From: Simmondsia chinensis
Taxonomy: Eukaryota > Streptophyta > Magnoliopsida > Caryophyllales > Simmondsiaceae
Direction: 5' to 3'
Length of the DNA: 64,000 nucleotides
Assembly (NCBI GenBank): GCA_018398585.1
Contig: JAGTTD010000025.1
Span: 16,125,578 to 16,189,577, forward strand
Below the pieces are notes generated by a model. That model searched no databases. It was not told the DNA's origin and saw only the letters and a program-made list of their open reading frames with translations. Below, piece by piece: positions 47,270-57,358 of the stretch. The translations under genes and the position numbers were made by a program. Each line of letters starts with the position of its first letter. Positions within the stretch are counted from its first letter, which is position 1.

Positions 47270-48343
47270 ATGGCGCGCAAGAACAACGATCCCAAATCCC
47301 TTCCCCCACCTGCGAATTCATCTTCCGACGACGAAGAAACTGAAGAATCCGGCGAGGAAGAGGAGGAAGAAGCCGACTCGTCTTCCGATGAACAAGAAGA
47401 CAACACTCCTTCAACGCCGGCGGATAAGAAAATAGCCGTTCCAAAGAAGAAATCCGCGTCCGAGTCTGGGTCCGGGTCCGGATCCGGATCCGAATCCGAT
47501 TCGGACTTACCCCCATCTCCCGATACGAACTCTAAAAAACCTAGATCCGACGCCGCTATGGCTTCTCCGGTGAAAACTCCGTCGAGAAAGAGGCCAGCGG
47601 AGAGTGAGAAGAGAGAAGCGGTGGTGGCGTTAATGGGGAAGGACCCCAAGAGAGCAAAAGTAGAGAAGAGAGATGGGGAGGTTGAAGAAGGAAAGAAACC
47701 TTTGTTTCAGCGGCTATGGAGTGAGGACGATGAGGTTGCGATTCTAAAGGGGATGATTGAGTATAAATCCAAAAATGGGGTGAATCCCAAGCCAGACTCA
47801 GACGATTTTTATATCTTGTTAAAGAAATCACTTCATGTTGATGTGAACAAGACGCAGATTGCCAATAAAGTTAAAAGATTGAAGAAGATGTTCATGACCA
47901 ATTCTGAGAAGAAGAAGCAGATTAACAACCCACATTATAAAGTGTTGTTTGATTTGTCTGAGAAGATCTGGGGTAGTGAGGGTTTTGAGAATACTGTAGC
48001 TGAGAAGCATAGTAGCAAGAGTAATTCAAAACATAAGAAGAATATGAACTTCCCCAATAGGATTGTTAATGTGAATTCGAATGAGGAGAAGCCATATTTG
48101 TGGATTTCTAAGTGTAAAAACGAAGGAGTAGAATTCGGAAAGAAGAGGTCAGGTTTCGTTGATTTCGATGGAGGGATTGTAGAAGAAGGGTTGGAGTTGC
48201 TTGAAGATAAGCAAAGGGAAATGCTCGAGGAGAAATGGAGGACACAAAAGGTGGCGGAGATGGAGGTGTTCTTGAGTAGGTTAGAGGTGATGGCTGAGCA
48301 AGCTAAGTTGGTTTTGGAAGCGTTGAAGGGTTCAGGGCATTAG
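47270..48343 (+). CDS. GeBP/STOREKEEPER-like transcription regulator (DUF573)
   Basis: Single open frame of 357 codons without introns, as is usual for this plant family, which encodes nuclear DNA-binding regulators such as GLABROUS1 enhancer-binding protein and potato STOREKEEPER. Residues 1-80 are disordered and acidic/serine-rich, with EEEEEE and an SGSGSGSGSESDSD repeat. 86-140 is basic with possible nuclear-localisation clusters (SRKRP, PKRAK). About 145-236 is the DUF573 domain (FQRLWSEDDEVAILKGM..., KVKRLKKMF, HYKVLFDLSEKIWG). The C-terminus (about 315-355) is a leucine-rich helix of the kind used for dimerisation. The start is the first ATG after the CT leader; a TATA-like box lies at 47119. 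It is the only intact host-type gene here and is surrounded by transposons. Confidence 0.93.
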   Translation: MARKNNDPKSLPPPANSSSDDEETEESGEEEEEEADSSSDEQEDNTPSTPADKKIAVPKKKSASESGSGSGSGSESDSDLPPSPDTNSKKPRSDAAMASPVKTPSRKRPAESEKREAVVALMGKDPKRAKVEKRDGEVEEGKKPLFQRLWSEDDEVAILKGMIEYKSKNGVNPKPDSDDFYILLKKSLHVDVNKTQIANKVKRLKKMFMTNSEKKKQINNPHYKVLFDLSEKIWGSEGFENTVAEKHSSKSNSKHKKNMNFPNRIVNVNSNEEKPYLWISKCKNEGVEFGKKRSGFVDFDGGIVEEGLELLEDKQREMLEEKWRTQKVAEMEVFLSRLEVMAEQAKLVLEALKGSGH

Positions 48344-48527
48344 GGTTTGAAAGCTGATCAGGTGAATTCTCTTGGTTTATGTTGTTTAGTTAATTACCAA
48401 GACTGTGTTTTTTGTATTTGATTGGATTTTGGTAGATATGACTTGATGATTTGTGTTTATCTATGCTTAGGATGTAAATTCCTTTTGTAATGGGAATCTT
48501 TGAAGCTGGTTTTGCAATTGATTTATG
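48344..48527 (+). other. Likely 3' UTR of the GeBP-like gene
   Basis: T-rich, non-coding sequence typical of a plant 3' UTR (TTTGTAATGGG at about 48485 could be near a far-upstream signal). No AATAAA is seen in the first 180 bases. Confidence 0.4.
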
Positions 48528-48608
48528 AGTATTAGTCTTGACGTTTTGGGTACCTACAGGTAGCACCTTGTAAGGAGCCCCTTGTGGCACTAAGTTTGTT
48601 GTTGTAGT
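48528..48608 (+). mobile_element. SINE/LINE-tail copy, internally deleted
   Basis: CTACAGGTAGCACC, then GGAGCCCCTTGTGGCACTA and GTTTGTTGTTGTA match the family start and end blocks. The central CGTACATC...CCCGC part is missing. It lies within about 200 bp of the end of the GeBP-like gene, in the same orientation, so it may be part of its 3' UTR. Confidence 0.7.
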
Positions 48609-49030
48609 CTTTGGCTTTTGGGTGCAATTGTCGTGTTTTTGTATTGCTTTTATTGTTACAACTTCCATTAAGATCTTTGTTAACTTTGATGCTTTGCATG
48701 AAAGCTATTGGGCTTGCCATCTTCTATAGGACTGTGTATGTATATTTTGTTGGGTTTGTGCTTTTGTTTCTTTGCTTATGTTTGGATAGTGTTGGCAATG
48801 AAAATTTGAGCTTGTGTGTCCATCACAATTAAATGACTACGATTAATCCTCAGATAGAACTCACTGGCAGCTAAAAATACGTCTGGTCCACACAGTTAGG
48901 AAAGAGGAACTCAATGATACTAGTTCACCGCGCCCCTAGACTCGCATGTCTGCTATTTTTACTGCTTTATTTTTGCTTGCATATCAAATGCTGTTTATTT
49001 GACTTGAATTTTATAAATATTGTTTCATCT
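48609..49030. other. Unassigned sequence downstream of the GeBP-like gene
   Basis: No gene, RNA or element recognised. Open frames such as 48611-48832 have no recognisable content. Confidence 0.5.
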
Positions 49031-49036
49031 TTGCTT

Positions 49037-49168
49037 TTTGGGGTTGAGGGCTCTTCGAAAATAAGCTTCCTACAGGGTAGCATCCTATGAGAGTAGGGCT
49101 ATATATGTTTTACCCTCTCAAATCTTGACTTGCCGGAAGCCTTTTAGGCGCTAGGTTTGTTGGTGTAA
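49037..49168 (+). mobile_element. SINE/LINE-tail copy
   Basis: GGGTTGAGGGCTCTTCGAAA, CTACAGGGTAGCATCCTAT, then TGCCGGAAGCCTTTTAGG, GCGCTAGGTTTGTTGGTGT follow the block order seen in the LINE and other tail copies. It is diverged (ATATATGTTTTACCC in place of CGTACATCTCACCC). Confidence 0.7.
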
Positions 49169-49439
49169 TAACATGACGTGATTTTGTTGAGAACTGAAAG
49201 ACTGAGGCCATGTGTTCTCTCCTAGCGAGTAAACATCCGTCCTTCCAGCTGCAGTTGTCTTTGTTGTGTCCATGAGTGTCGAACTTATAATTTTTTGTGA
49301 ATTGGGTACTGATTTTGTGACGTAAAAAGTGGCATTCTTGGGCTGTTTTCTATAAGATGATTGATGACATGTTGAAATGTAGGATTGGCAAATGTGTGTG
49401 TTGTATTCATGTTCATGTTTGTCATATGCGAAGGGGCAT

Positions 49440-49500
49440 AAAATAGGAGTCAACCTGAATCCAACCCAATTATTAAATGGGTTAGGAACTCTCACCTCTA
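49440..49500. mobile_element. Isolated hAT-type end
   Basis: AACCCAATTATTAAATGGGTT followed by AGGAACTCTCACCTCTA ends like the right TIRs of the other hATs (CACCTCTA). No matching left end is seen upstream. It might belong to hAT-3 in rearranged form or to another element. Confidence 0.45.
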
Positions 49501-49805
49501 ACGGGTAACCATGGTTACTGATTTAATTACATGGTTCCTTTTATATGCTAGTTTGGTAACTTAAAAATATTTCAATAAGTAATAATACACCTCCCTATTA
49601 ATACTAGAAATCAATAACATTTATAATTGTTAAAATAAGATGTTAAATTAACATGGTTAAATATAATTCGAATTATCGTATGAGATATAGGCAACCAAAA
49701 ATACATATGACAACAGTACTATACCGCTCAAATAACCTAACATAATTGTATAAAGAGTTTTAAATAGATTGACCCCACTCAAACGTAACATATATTATAG
49801 AGAAA

Positions 49806-50651
49806 TAGAATTACAATACACCTTGGGGCATTTTTGATTAAAAAAAGAATTACTTAGTCTAAGCTGGCAGGGGTTGGTAAGCCGGGACTTGACTTATCCG
49901 TAGTACGGTTGTCTTCATCCTTCGCTTGATGAACCTAACTTCAGCTGGTCTTGCTCCCTATCTGCTGCGTGCAGCCAGTCTTTTAAGCACATAGACATTT
50001 GCAAACTGGACGACGAAAGCTTCGCTCTTTTCGTTCCAAGCAACCTACCACCTGCACTAAAAGCATTCTGATGCTATCAAAGACACCGGACACGCTGGTA
50101 TATCCCGTGCCATAGCGGAAAGCACGGGATATTGGGTTTGGTTAGAACACTGCCATTGCAAAATGTCAAAGTGCAGATTCGCCAGTGTTGGGAAGAACTG
50201 GAGCATCGACGACCGTAAGTAATAATCTAGAATTACAATACACCTTGGGGCATTTTTGATTAAAAAAAGAATTACTTAGTCTAAGCTGGCAGGGGTTGGT
50301 AAGCCGGGACTTGACTTATCCGTAGTACGGTTGTCTTCATCCTTCGCTTGATGAACCTAACTTCAGCTGGTCTTGCTCCCTATCTGCTGTGTGCAGCCAG
50401 TCTTTTAAGCACATAGACATTTGCAAACTGGACGACGAAAGCTTCGCTCTTTTCGTTCCAAGCAACCTACCACCTGCACTAAAAGCACATTCTGATGCTA
50501 TCAAAGACACCGGACACGCTGGTATATCCCGTGCCATAGCGGAAAGCACGGGATATTGGGTTTGGTTAGAACACCGCCATTGCAAAATGTCAAAGTGCAG
50601 ATTCGCCAGTGTTAGGAAGAACTGGAGCATCGACGACCGTAAGTAATAATC
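49806..50651. repeat. 422-bp tandem duplication in hAT-3
   Basis: 49806-50227 and 50228-50651 are almost identical, starting TAGAATTACAATACACC and ending GACGACCGTAAGTAATAATC. I see three base changes and a 2-nt indel (AAAGCATTCTG at 50064 against AAAGCACATTCTG at 50484). The unit covers the 3' flank and the dimerisation-domain coding part of the transposase. The right copy continues into the rest of the gene. Confidence 0.95.
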
Positions 50652-52378
50652 TAACTCGTTACATGACGTGAGATTTTGTTCGGCTTGAATCGGCCCAATA
50701 TCTCCCACGCATATGACTTTTCTTCTGAACTACTAATACATGAGGAAGAACCATAAAATGTGGAAGAAACTTGAGGATTATCTGCCGATAATCTTTGAGA
50801 ATAAGAGGAAAATAATTCATGTAAATATCGATCAACTATCGCAATAAAACCTGCATTATCAAATGTTGGATGTAACTTTTCGTAAAAAAATTTAGAAAAC
50901 AATTGCAAACCCGTAAGTTTACAACGGGGATGCAAAATGGTGGCAAAACAATAAGTAAGAGGTAGTTCAAAATAATATTTAAAAAATTTTACTTTCATTG
51001 CGGCAACCAAGGTCTCCAACAAGAGGTTGGATTGGTTATCTGCTATCCAAGCAGCAATATCTATCAATTTAGATATTACTTGTGGCATGGTAGAATAATA
51101 ACAACTAGAAAAAAAGTCATAGCGTCTCTGAATACACTAAAAAATTTGCATATTTCGCTAATTGCATTTCGATCTACTGCTTCTAAATTAAAAGATCTAA
51201 GATCTGAACGTCTATCCTATACAAATTCAATTAATATATCTTTATCTAGTAATATTTTTTCTCACATATCTATTGTTAATAACAACCTAGTTTGTGTATC
51301 TAATTTAAATTGTTCATAGTGTATACCATGCGTGTCACAAAGATTTTTAAATCTTTTCCTCCTAGTTCCGGATGATTTGATCGCTATAGTAACTTCTTTT
51401 AAACATTCAAGAGAAGCTTGTATTAGGTCCAAGCCATCCGTTACCATTAAATGCATAATATGGCATATGCGACGTAAATGAAAGTATTTTTCATCTAACA
51501 TGGGTCTCATGTGCCTAATCAATTGTTTTATAGATGCGTTGTTTCTTATAGCGTTGCCAAAAGTAATGCTAAAAATTCTACGGTATATACCCCACTCGTG
51601 GCAATACCTGCATAATGGCACCCGTGATTATCTCAGCAGCATGGGGATAATCTAAATGGCAAATTTTTTTTTTTTTCCGCATAATAAAGGAAGAATCGAT
51701 CTAGTGTGCCGTTATGCACATGAAAGGCACATCGGGTTTCGACCTCCATGTGTCGGACGTCAACGAGAACATGCTCGTGTTCGTCCTAAAAATGTCTGCA
51801 AGCTCATTTTTCATTGTAAAAAATTCTTTAAGTGCGTCCTGCTTGAAAGTTTTCAGAGGAACCTTTTCGGCGGCGGGGTTTAACGCGTTTTGGCAATAGT
51901 AGACAAATCTAGGGTTTTCGCCGGTGTTAAATGGCTTTTCAGCCCCAATGACATATTTTACTAATTCTCGCCCATTGTTTTCTTGTGAAAACCTAAAGCT
52001 AGCAAGTGCACAGGTCATTTGCTGTACTAAATGTTGGGATTTATTTGGGTTTAGTTCGGGGTGGCATATCTCTAGGTGTCTTTTTAAGGTGCCTGTCTCA
52101 GCATCACATGAATGACTAAAAGTTTTAGTGGGGTCACATAATTTACAAGAGGCTTTATTAACTGTCCGGTCTAGTGTGAAGTGCTTCAACATCTCACTAG
52201 TATTACGCCTACTACTAGTAGTGTCGTTGTGGGTTTCAGTCTCGGTGTTGGTAGGTGTGGGTTCTTCTTGGAATTGTGAATTTTGAGTATATCCCGATTC
52301 AGGTAAATACTGTTCTTGCTCCCCCCATTTAAAGTGTCTGTGTAGGGAGGAGATGGGCCGGGTTCTAAAAATATTCAT
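50337..52378 (-). pseudogene. hAT-3 transposase (BED zinc finger, RNase H-like core, hAT dimerisation domain)
   Basis: The minus strand from 52378 gives a 225-codon frame. It has a BED-type finger HFTLDRTVNKASCKLC and TGTLKRHLEICH (C2-H-H residues intact), then the start of the catalytic fold with GAEKPFNTGENPRFVYY and SLTSDTWRS (its D is the expected first catalytic aspartate). Frames 51621-51262 and 51088-50651 continue the core (RHMRPMLDEKYFHLRRICHI, ATILHPRCKL). 50708-50337 holds the C-terminal hAT domain (PVLSAMARDIPACPVS, SECAFSAGGRLLG). A separate serine-rich N-terminal piece (KIPKKGRVVEL) lies at 52500-52380. Frameshifts and stops between frames make it non-functional as it stands, though each part is well conserved. 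Confidence 0.88.
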
Positions 52379-52756
52379 TCTTGGGTATAAAGTTCAACAA
52401 CTCTACCTTTCTTAGGAATTTTAGGCAGTCGTGAAGAGTTTGAACTAGATTTACTTGTTTTAGATGAAGAAGAGTTGTGTGTCGTTGTAGTATTGCTGAT
52501 TATTAATAAAAAAATGCAACTAAGAGTGCAAGTTCAGTAAATAAAAATAACAAACAAATAAAATTTATTTCGATACTAAATTTTACCAAAGCGAAAACTG
52601 AAATTTGAACTTGTACGAGATTCTACAAGCAGAACAAGTTGTAACTTCGAACTTTAGAAATTTAAAGCAAGAGAACTTTGGATTAGTAGAGAAGAGAGAA
52701 TTAGATGGAGAGATTGTTGTGGTGAAATGAGAAATTTGGACAAGTATTTATAGAAA

Positions 52757-52761
<5 letters not shown>

Positions 52762-52797
<36 letters not shown>
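52762..52797. repeat. (TA)n microsatellite in the hAT-3 5' region
   Basis: About 17 TA units between the transposase start and the GC-rich terminal region. hAT-1 has an AT tract in the equivalent place (41410-41440). Confidence 0.85.
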
Positions 52798-52886
52798 TTG
52801 ATATTGCTCCCCCCTTTTAGCCATTGGGGCCAGGGCTCGGGTCCGGGCTAGGGCTCCCCGACCCACTGGCCACCTCTACCCTTACC

Positions 52887-53129
52887 CACCATCTTTGTAT
52901 TGTGTTTGTGTTGTGTTATCGTGTCGTGTCATATTTTGTCATGTATATTGAAACGGTACTTCCATGAAAGACAACGAAAGTTTGCAGGCTCAGTAGTTAT
53001 TGAGGAATGGAAATGTTCATGGATTCGTCTGTGGTTTTCAATTTTCTCCCTTCTTTTCTTAGTTGTATGCTGAGAGGTCTTGATTCTTTTATCTTGATGT
53101 GATTGTTAAGGCTTGCTCAGTATCATTCT
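52887..53129. other. Unassigned sequence right of hAT-3
   Basis: Contains GTTATCGTGTCGTGTCAT words (52915-52932) seen in some plant dispersed repeats. No gene recognised. Confidence 0.45.
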
Positions 53130-53137
53130 AGGTTAGC

Positions 53138-53279
53138 AGCAGCTACAATAACAAAAACCTAGTGCTTCAAAGGAACTCCCGCCAAGGCAAAGTTTGGATT
53201 GGGTGAGATGTACGCAGCTTTGCCCTTATAGGATACTACCTGTAGAAGGGCTCTTTTCGAAGGGCCACCTACCCTAAAA
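53138..53279 (-). mobile_element. SINE/LINE-tail copy, minus strand, with 9-bp duplication
   Basis: On the minus strand: GCCCTTCGAAAAGAGCCCTT, CTACAGGTAGTATCCTATA, GCTGCGTACATCTCACCC, CTTGGCGGGAGTTCC, GCACTAGGTTTTTGTTATTG. All family blocks are in order. TAGGTTAGC flanks it on both sides (53129-53137 and 53280-53288), compatible with a target duplication. Confidence 0.8.
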
Positions 53280-53288
53280 TAGGTTAGC

Positions 53289-53960
53289 GGTTTATGTGAA
53301 TCCAAAAATAATTGTCCTTAGTTTTCAACATTTAAAGACAGAACTAAAAATTGCTTTATATGCTGATTTGAGGATTTGTATCCGATCCTACTAGTCATGA
53401 GGGGTGGAGGTGACACACAGTACAAGTGTAGGGTAGTTTTTGTCGTGTGCAGACGAGGTTGTGATTTATACAAGAACGAAGGAATTACAAACTATTGACC
53501 AAGAGGTCACGAGTTCGGATCTCAACAGCTTTCACTTTTAATATTAGCATGATTAAAACACAAGGTATGAGGTGGGTCTGTGTGCTATCTATTTTTTTTC
53601 GATAAGTGACACCGGGTATCTATGCTTCAAGCCCAATGAACATTCATGTGAGGGGGGTATCTTAGAGTATAAAACATTCACTAATCAGATTAAGTTTTTG
53701 GGATAATTGGTTGTTTGATAGAAGGATGCTCTTTTTATTGGCATACTTAAATTGCATAATATGATATTTTGAATAATACCATGTGCTATTATACTTATAA
53801 GATTCACACCTCTTGCAAATGCTGCCAAGTTGTGTATAATAGACGGCTAAATCTGTTGTGGCTATATTCTGTTGTTGCCTTCTGGAGTTGCTGAAAACTT
53901 CAATTGTATGTTTTGTTGAGATTGTCCAATTTTTTAGGAAAATTTCAGAGCCTTGTCTTG
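53289..53960. other. Unassigned sequence with a B-box-like motif
   Basis: No gene recognised. GGTCACGAGTTCGGATCTC at about 53508-53526 resembles the B box of tRNA-type Pol III promoters and could be the head of an old SINE. No tRNA fold can be drawn around it. The open frame 53970-53662 (minus) has no recognisable content. Confidence 0.4.
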
Positions 53961-53964
53961 ATAG

Positions 53965-54073
53965 AACCAACTGCAGTGTATTGCCTCAAAGAGCTTGGGG
54001 TGGGTGAAATTTATGCAGTCTTACTCCTATAGGATGCTATACCTTATGGAAGCTGTTTGTGAATGGTCCTCAA
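53965..54073 (-). mobile_element. SINE/LINE-tail copy, diverged, minus strand
   Basis: The minus strand shows AGCTTCCATAAGGTATAGC, ATCCTATAGGAGTAAGACTG, ATTTCACCCACCCCAAG and CTTTGAGGCAATACACTGC. The order matches the family (GTAGCATCCTATA, AAGGCTGCGTACATCTCACCC, GGGAGCC, GGCACTAGG). It is more diverged than the copy at 53138. Confidence 0.65.
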
Positions 54074-54207
54074 TATGTATCAAATTCAAGTTAAAAGATT
54101 TACTTCTACGATTTCGTTTTGAAATACACGTCATATTCTTCAACCCTTTGTACTTCTTTTTTAGCATACTCTTTCCTTTGTACTTGTGAGGGTTAGTTAG
54201 TTCTTCC

Positions 54208-54977
54208 TAGGGGTGTTAAAGAATTCCGTACAAAACTAAACTTCCTAAATACCAAAAACAAAATGATGTCGTCATACCGAGTTTCCAAAATGTAGAACTG
54301 AAAATGTGGTTAACAATATCTAATCTCTGGTTGGGCTAACTGAACTGAATAATTTCAGGTATTCTGGGATGATAACCGTTAGTGATTATGTCCATTTTAA
54401 TTAATTAATTTATCGAAATAATATATGTCATGTCTGTTTTTATATATTCATAATATTATATTGTTGACTAAGGTGTGTTTTTTAACATATAAGTAGATTA
54501 TTTCTTGAACTATTCAATTTTAGTCCGTACTTCTAATCCATTCTTTTAAAGCAAAGAAAATGTCATGAAAACTAATTTATAATGCATAATCACCATTATA
54601 TTTTTTTCCCAACTCATCTTCTACCATGGAGTACTTGTGCCCTACTATTATGTCTCAAATATTAGCTAAGCACTACTTTCATTATGGGCCTAGTTTTTTA
54701 GAATTTAATTATGTGCTTTGAATATTTTCATGTTCAATGGATTTTTTAGACGTTCACAAACCATTGCAGAGATAGAATATGTAAAATGAAAGACGCATTG
54801 CATTATTTTTTCAGTTATGAGTTAACCAGTATAATCAAACCAAATAACTCATTCATTGAATGCTAGTTAACTAGTATTTTCAGTTATGATAATAATTAGA
54901 AATTTTGAAATAATTTTTTTATGGCTAACCTCATCGAAATACTTTTCAGTATAATTAATTGAATCATGAACCGCCTA
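54208..54977. mobile_element. hAT-type MITE (MITE-b)
   Basis: Ends TAGGGGTGTTAAAGAATTC (left) and, on the minus strand, TAGGCGGTTCATGATTCAA (right) form imperfect inverted repeats. They are flanked by GTTCTTCC (54200-54207) and GTTTTACC (54978-54985), six of eight bases alike. The AT-rich interior encodes nothing. It shares the word GAAAATGTGGTTAAC with the inverted right end of the MITE at 55867-56638, so the two are related. Confidence 0.7.
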
Positions 54978-55044
54978 GTTTTACCTTGTTTATACTGATT
55001 TACTCCAATATTTGTAGAAATTACCTTGAAATGCAAAGATAGAA

Positions 55045-55051
<7 letters not shown>

Positions 55052-55075
<24 letters not shown>

Positions 55076-55078
55076 TAT
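55052..55078. repeat. (AT)n microsatellite
   Basis: A short A-tract followed by about 11 AT units. Confidence 0.8.
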
Positions 55079-55379
55079 GTTATTGCTATACTAACAACAA
55101 CTTGTAAATGGTATGGTTAACCAATGAATAGTGCCTTTGAGACCCACTAATTGATTGATTTTCCCAATCCAGCCAACTATCATTTTTTCTTTCTTGTATC
55201 ACAGCATCATGCCAATGATCATAAGTCATAAACTGTAGAAACATCCTTGGCTCATCATCATTTATGATGGCTAGATGAAAAATAAAACTATAAGGAAATT
55301 AGTGTCTCTGTTTAGATGGAGACGCTACATTGACAGCCTATGTCACTTGAGCTCTAGTTATATTCTCCTTTTGCATAGG

Positions 55380-55866
55380 ATTGTTGGTACTCAAGTGCTT
55401 GGGTACTTCTGTTGCTTCCCCCCAAGCAGTGGCTAATGTCATGTCCCACACGACGATACGGCTTTGGTATGGCTGTAAGCCTCCTTACCACCTTCTAGAT
55501 GTGAATAATGTCTTTATAAAAGATCGTATTTCAAGACACATAATTCAAATGAGTGTCAATACTGTATACCTGATATCCTTCCAGATTGTGAGGGTATCCC
55601 ACAAAACATGATGACCAACTCGGGACCCAAGTTTATATTTTGTTTATTATTTAAAACACAAGGGTTACATAACTAAAATTTCTATGAAAACGTACCTCAT
55701 ATCAACTCTTTTTACACAAAAAGGAGTCATGGTAAGATTTATTACATATGCAACCATCAGTACACATTCTCCCAAAAATTTGTTGAAATGATCAGCATTT
55801 CAGCCATGTGCCACCTCAAGAAGATTCTAGTCCATTCCAAAACACCATTTTGCACTTGGATATCAA
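55380..55866 (-). pseudogene. Copia-4: integrase C-terminal fragment
   Basis: From 55858 the minus strand reads VQNGVLEWTRIF, then FWENVY, KLGSRVGHHVLW and a trailing degraded part. This follows the QNGVVERKHR...FWGE...KLxSRGxxxVFVGY order of Copia integrase and its C-terminal domain. The upstream half of the same integrase is at 62176-62350, separated by a MITE and LTR element B. Many stops. Confidence 0.8.
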
Positions 55867-56638
55867 TTCAAGGATGTTTATGTTTCGATTAACCGTATCC
55901 AAAAGTATTTTGATTTGGTTAATAGTAATTGAAAATCTCTAACCATTATTGTCACCGAAATGACTGCTTAACAACATTTCGGTAATTCGGTTTGATAAAG
56001 CCAATTAATGATAACCGAATAAGAAAATGCATATAAGTTGTAAAACCTCCAACCGATATCCAAAAAATTATTAATGAATTTCTAAAACAATAAAAAGATA
56101 CTCTTGACAAGAACGAATTACTTATTATAATTTTCAACAAATAAATAAATTTTTAATAATACAAGTAAATAAAGAATAATAGACGTCAAATATATAAGAT
56201 AGTTTTTATTTGTACAACTTGAATACCGATTTCCTGTCCATAAGAGATTGAAGCATGGAGGAGGATGCAGAATTTAAATTTTCATTTGGCTAACTAGTTT
56301 TTGATAGGTTTTAGTTTATGTTTTGAATTTTGAAAATTCATAACTTATTAGTAAAACTAAAGAAACGAACTATTTTTTTTCCGATAAATATCGGCATATT
56401 GAAACTCAAATCTTAAACAATTACAAATAAGAAGATTTGAAATAACCATTAAATTAACTTATATTTATGTTTTTTAAAATATGTACATATTTATACACAC
56501 ACACACGCAACATCATTAATCGTTAATGTCCTAATATACGCAAATTTTACCTGTTCGGTTAACTGCAATGGAAATTCGAATCGGTTAACCACATTTTCGG
56601 GTAGGTATTTCGACTATTGGTTTTTTTGAACATGCCTA
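55867..56638. mobile_element. hAT-type MITE (MITE-a) in the Copia-4 integrase
   Basis: The right end on the minus strand is TAGGCATGTTCAAAAAAACC; the left end is a diverged TTCAAGGATGTTTATG. The flanks share GATATC (55859-55864, and 56639-56640 continued at 62181-62184). The two integrase halves of Copia-4 come together in one frame across this hexamer, which supports the boundaries. The interior has GGTTAACC and TAACCGAAT words and no coding capacity. Confidence 0.7.
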
Positions 56639-56683
56639 GATGTTGGTTTTTAATAAAAATTCCCATTTGCGCTTCTTTTTAAA

Positions 56684-56736
<53 letters not shown>

Positions 56737-56921
56737 TAAAATAAATAACAAAGTGCCGTTGGGCATTATTGTAACGCAGGCCCAACGGCACAGTGGCCAA
56801 AATTAAAAGCATTTAGATGGGCTTTGAATACCCAACGGCAGATGCATTAGCTGGGTGTTTAATATTCAACGAGAGGAAAAAAAATTGATTTTATCATTAG
56901 TGTTTTGATCTTGTTTTATCC

Positions 56922-56929
56922 TATAAATA
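56922..56929 (+). promoter_or_regulatory. TATA box of LTR element B
   Basis: TATAAATA in CCTATAAATAGAGATG, conserved in the 3' LTR at 61755-61762 (CCTATAAATAGGGATG). A strong plant core promoter; predicted start about 56950-56960. Confidence 0.8.
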
Positions 56930-57143
56930 GAGATGAAAATGTGATATTTTATATATACAACAACAAGCTTTCCCCTTCTTCTACTTACTTATAATTCGCA
57001 TCTTTTATTTTGAGTTAAGAGTGTTCGGTAGTTTTGGCCTCTTAGATCAGTGCAGGGCCTAAGAGCATTGGCGATAACTGAGCGTTGTATCCTGGGGGCG
57101 GCGCGCTGTTTACCTACTGTATCGGGCTTATCCGTAGGAGCGT

Positions 57144-57159
57144 GGAAACCGTCTTAAAG
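57144..57159 (+). other. LTR segment complementary to the primer-binding position
   Basis: AAACCGTCTTAAA (57146-57158) is the exact reverse complement of 57344-57356. With G-U pairs the duplex extends to 57144-57159/57343-57358 (16 pairs). The segment is identical in the 3' LTR (61980-61992). Confidence 0.85.
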
Positions 57160-57342
57160 AAAGTGTGATCCGTGCCTCGCTCAGCTCTACTTCATCGGTA
57201 ACTCTTCATCTGATGTTACTTTATCGGTACTTAGTTGTTTCCATGCCTTACAGGTATTATCCATCATTTATTGTATACCTTTGGATAATATATTAGTATT
57301 TTATATACTTTTTATACTATTTACTGCGTTTGGTTCTAACAA

Positions 57343-57358
57343 TTTTAAGACGGTTTTT
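57343..57358 (+). promoter_or_regulatory. Putative self-complementary primer-binding site of LTR element B
   Basis: It starts two bases after the 5' LTR, the normal place for a primer-binding site, but reads TTTTAAGACGGTTTTT instead of a TGG-initial tRNA complement. It pairs with 57144-57159 in the same transcript. Position and pairing suggest priming by the element's own RNA; an alternative is a structural hairpin. Confidence 0.5.

Larger units (their letters stand above)
49501..52878 (-). mobile_element. hAT-3: hAT transposon with right end, left end unclear
   Basis: The right end on the minus strand reads TAGAGGTGGCCAGTGGGTCG, matching hAT-1 and hAT-2. It is followed outside by CCCTTACC, the expected 8-bp duplication. 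No TAGAGGTG left end preceded by that octamer is found, so the left end is lost or rearranged; the start given is approximate. It carries the best preserved transposase relic of the three hATs and a 422-bp internal tandem duplication. Confidence 0.8.
56641..57341 (+). repeat. LTR element B, 5' LTR (701 bp)
   Basis: Contains an (AAT)n tract (about 56686-56732), a TATA box TATAAATA at 56922-56929, a likely transcription start about 25-30 bp further, and a GC-richer R/U5 part with GGAGCGTGGAAACCGTC at 57137-57153. Ends TTCTAACA. Confidence 0.92.

Noticed and set aside
47194..47649. Minus-strand open frame of 151 codons opposite the GeBP-like gene
   Set aside because: It is the antisense shadow of the Ser/Asp/Glu-rich N-terminus and has no independent features.
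53500..53530. tRNA or SINE head with B box GGTCACGAGTTCGGATCTC
   Set aside because: No cloverleaf, A box at correct spacing, tail or target duplication could be found. Kept only as a note.
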